DNA of 64,000 bases from NCBI RefSeq assembly GCF_013364355.1, contig NZ_CP054931.1, positions 1,674,001 through 1,738,000 of the forward strand, given 5' to 3'. Positions within the stretch are counted from its first letter, which is position 1. Every line of letters starts with the position of its first letter. This DNA is from Stenotrophomonas sp. NA06056. Lineage in GTDB: Bacteria > Pseudomonadota > Gammaproteobacteria > Xanthomonadales > Xanthomonadaceae. A program made the position numbers and the translations under genes. The notes beneath the pieces were generated by a model. The model had not been told where the DNA came from. It saw only the letters and a list, made by a program, of their open reading frames with translations, and did not search any database. Below are positions 62,905 to 64,000 of this stretch, piece after piece.

Positions 62905-64000
62905 ATGCGTGTGCGTGCCGTTGCTGTTGCCGTAGCCTTGAGTCTGTCCAGCACAGTGCTGGCCGCCGACACGCCGCCGATGACCCCGGACATCAGCGGA
63001 AAACCTTTCGTCGCTCCCGATGTTGGCCGCGACTACGACAAGCGCGTGGTGATGGTGCCGATGCGCGATGGCACCAAGCTGTATACGGTGATCGTGGTGC
63101 CCAAGGGCGCCCACAACGCGCCGATCCTGTTGACCCGCACACCGTACGACGCCGCAGGCCGCGCCAACCGCAGCGACTCACCGCGCATGCGCGATCTGTT
63201 GCCGCAGGGCGATGAAGTGTTCGTCGATGGCGGCTACATCCGTGTGTTCCAGGACATCCGTGGCAAGTACGGCTCCGAAGGCGATTACGTGATGACCCGG
63301 CCGCTGCGCGGGCCGCTGAACGGCACCAAGGTGGATCACTCCACCGATGCGTGGGACACCATCGATTGGCTGGTCAAGCATGTGCCGGAAAGCAATGGCA
63401 AGGTCGGCATGCTCGGTTCATCGTATGAAGGCTTCACCGTGGTGATGGCGCTGACAGATCCGCACCCGGCATTGAAAGTGGCGGCGCCGCAGAGCCCGAT
63501 GGTGGATGGCTGGATGGGCGACGACTGGCTCAACTACGGCGCATTCCGCCAGGTCAATTTCAACTACTTCGCGATGCAGACCGAGAAGCGTGGCAAGGGC
63601 GCGCCGTTGCCGTCCCTGGGCTACGACGATTACAGCACCTTCCTGCGCATCGGCTCGGCCGGCGACTACGCGCGCTTCACCGGCGTGGACCAGCTGACCT
63701 GGTGGAAAAAGTTGGTACAACACCCAACCTACGACGCGTTCTGGCAGGGCCAGGCGCTGGATGCGGTGATGGCGAAGACGCCGCTGAAGGTGCCGACCAT
63801 GTGGCTGCAGGGCCTGTGGGACCAGGAGGACATGTGGGGCGCCAACCATGCCTACCAAGCGATGGAAGGACGCGATACCGGCAACACCCACAACTACCTG
63901 GTGATGGGGCCGTGGCGGCACAGCCAGGTGAACTATGACGGCAGCCAACTCGGGGCGCTGAAGTTCGATGGCGATACCGCGCTGCAGTTCCGCCGCGACG
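62905..64000 (+). CDS. Alpha-amino-acid ester hydrolase (CocE/NonD family), 3-prime end cut by window
   Basis: 365 codons present of an expected ~610-640. Signal peptide (MRVRAVAVAVALSLSSTVLA), so secreted/periplasmic. Nucleophile Ser173 in GSSYEGF (Xanthomonas citri enzyme: Ser174) and the acidic pair Asp206-Asp207 in DGWMGDDW of the carboxylate cluster that binds the alpha-ammonium group. Hydrolyses or transfers alpha-amino acid esters and beta-lactam side chains. Start ATG 62905, since RBS GGGAGG fits it better than the ATG two codons upstream. The X-Pro dipeptidyl-peptidase (S15) fold is shared. The C-terminal jellyroll domain is off the edge. Confidence 0.88.
   Translation, partial: MRVRAVAVAVALSLSSTVLAADTPPMTPDISGKPFVAPDVGRDYDKRVVMVPMRDGTKLYTVIVVPKGAHNAPILLTRTPYDAAGRANRSDSPRMRDLLPQGDEVFVDGGYIRVFQDIRGKYGSEGDYVMTRPLRGPLNGTKVDHSTDAWDTIDWLVKHVPESNGKVGMLGSSYEGFTVVMALTDPHPALKVAAPQSPMVDGWMGDDWLNYGAFRQVNFNYFAMQTEKRGKGAPLPSLGYDDYSTFLRIGSAGDYARFTGVDQLTWWKKLVQHPTYDAFWQGQALDAVMAKTPLKVPTMWLQGLWDQEDMWGANHAYQAMEGRDTGNTHNYLVMGPWRHSQVNYDGSQLGALKFDGDTALQFRRD

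Overview
The window is high-GC proteobacterial chromosome and almost certainly comes from Stenotrophomonas (S. maltophilia complex, Xanthomonadaceae). The main evidence is about 22 short palindromes that begin with GTAG (the SMAG repeat type described in S. maltophilia), an imuA-imuB-dnaE2 mutagenesis cassette, and an alpha-amino-acid ester hydrolase very like the Xanthomonas enzyme. It reads as ordinary core chromosome: no integrase, transposase, prophage or CRISPR array was seen. The first gene (ppsA) and the last (ester hydrolase) are cut by the window edges.

Layout. 1-7.4 kb: phosphoenolpyruvate synthase (ppsA) divergent from its regulator kinase/phosphorylase (ppsR), then DUF1249, Nudix, DUF2239, a MATE exporter and a methyltransferase. 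7.6-11.7 kb: DnaA-box-like cluster, phosphatidylserine synthase, a polyhydroxyalkanoate operon (phaE-phaC-DUF5329) and a PspC pair. 11.65-12.22 kb: a 570-bp nested inverted repeat with two copies of a structured element; a third copy lies at 56.1 kb. 12.4-22.4 kb: tex, a multi-PAS diguanylate cyclase, a DUF5694 protein, a soluble PAS-PAS chemoreceptor (BdlA-like), tRNA-Leu and a lone receiver protein. 22.4-25.3 kb: SRAP protein, GNAT, a triplicated tRNA-Ala/tRNA-Glu block and a CueR-like MerR regulator with its operator.

25.4-34.9 kb: GlxA-type AraC regulator, a thiol-disulfide pair (Lgt-like/TlpA fusion and lipoprotein DsbG), then a perfect FNR/Anr box leading into porin - amino-acid antiporter - arginine decarboxylase, which reads as an acid-resistance operon, followed by a CDF transporter. 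35.0-41.0 kb: a compact minus-strand iron/haem uptake operon with a Fur-like box: fecI, fecR, TonB-dependent receptor, ChaN-like protein, tonB. 41.1-45.9 kb: two unknown overlapping genes, an amidotransferase-YggS operon divergent from a MocR regulator (a vitamin B6 theme), and a small membrane-anchored protein. 46.0-51.3 kb: imuA-imuB-dnaE2 behind a LexA-like box. 51.3-64 kb: SMAG array, periplasmic cyclase-family hydrolase, DsbA-like protein, LysR, fatty-acid hydroxylase, AraC, VOC protein, a GH3 beta-glucosidase with an apparent decayed EEP-nuclease-like N-terminus, LysR divergent from an MFS exporter, a SnoaL/DUF4440-like protein, and the start of an alpha-amino-acid ester hydrolase.

Most interesting observations: the three-copy structured repeat whose stems vary with compensation around a conserved loop; SMAG palindromes that supply stop codons to three genes; the MocR/YggS direct-repeat operator; the Anr-box porin/antiporter/decarboxylase operon with a long leader; and the EEP-GH3 fusion.
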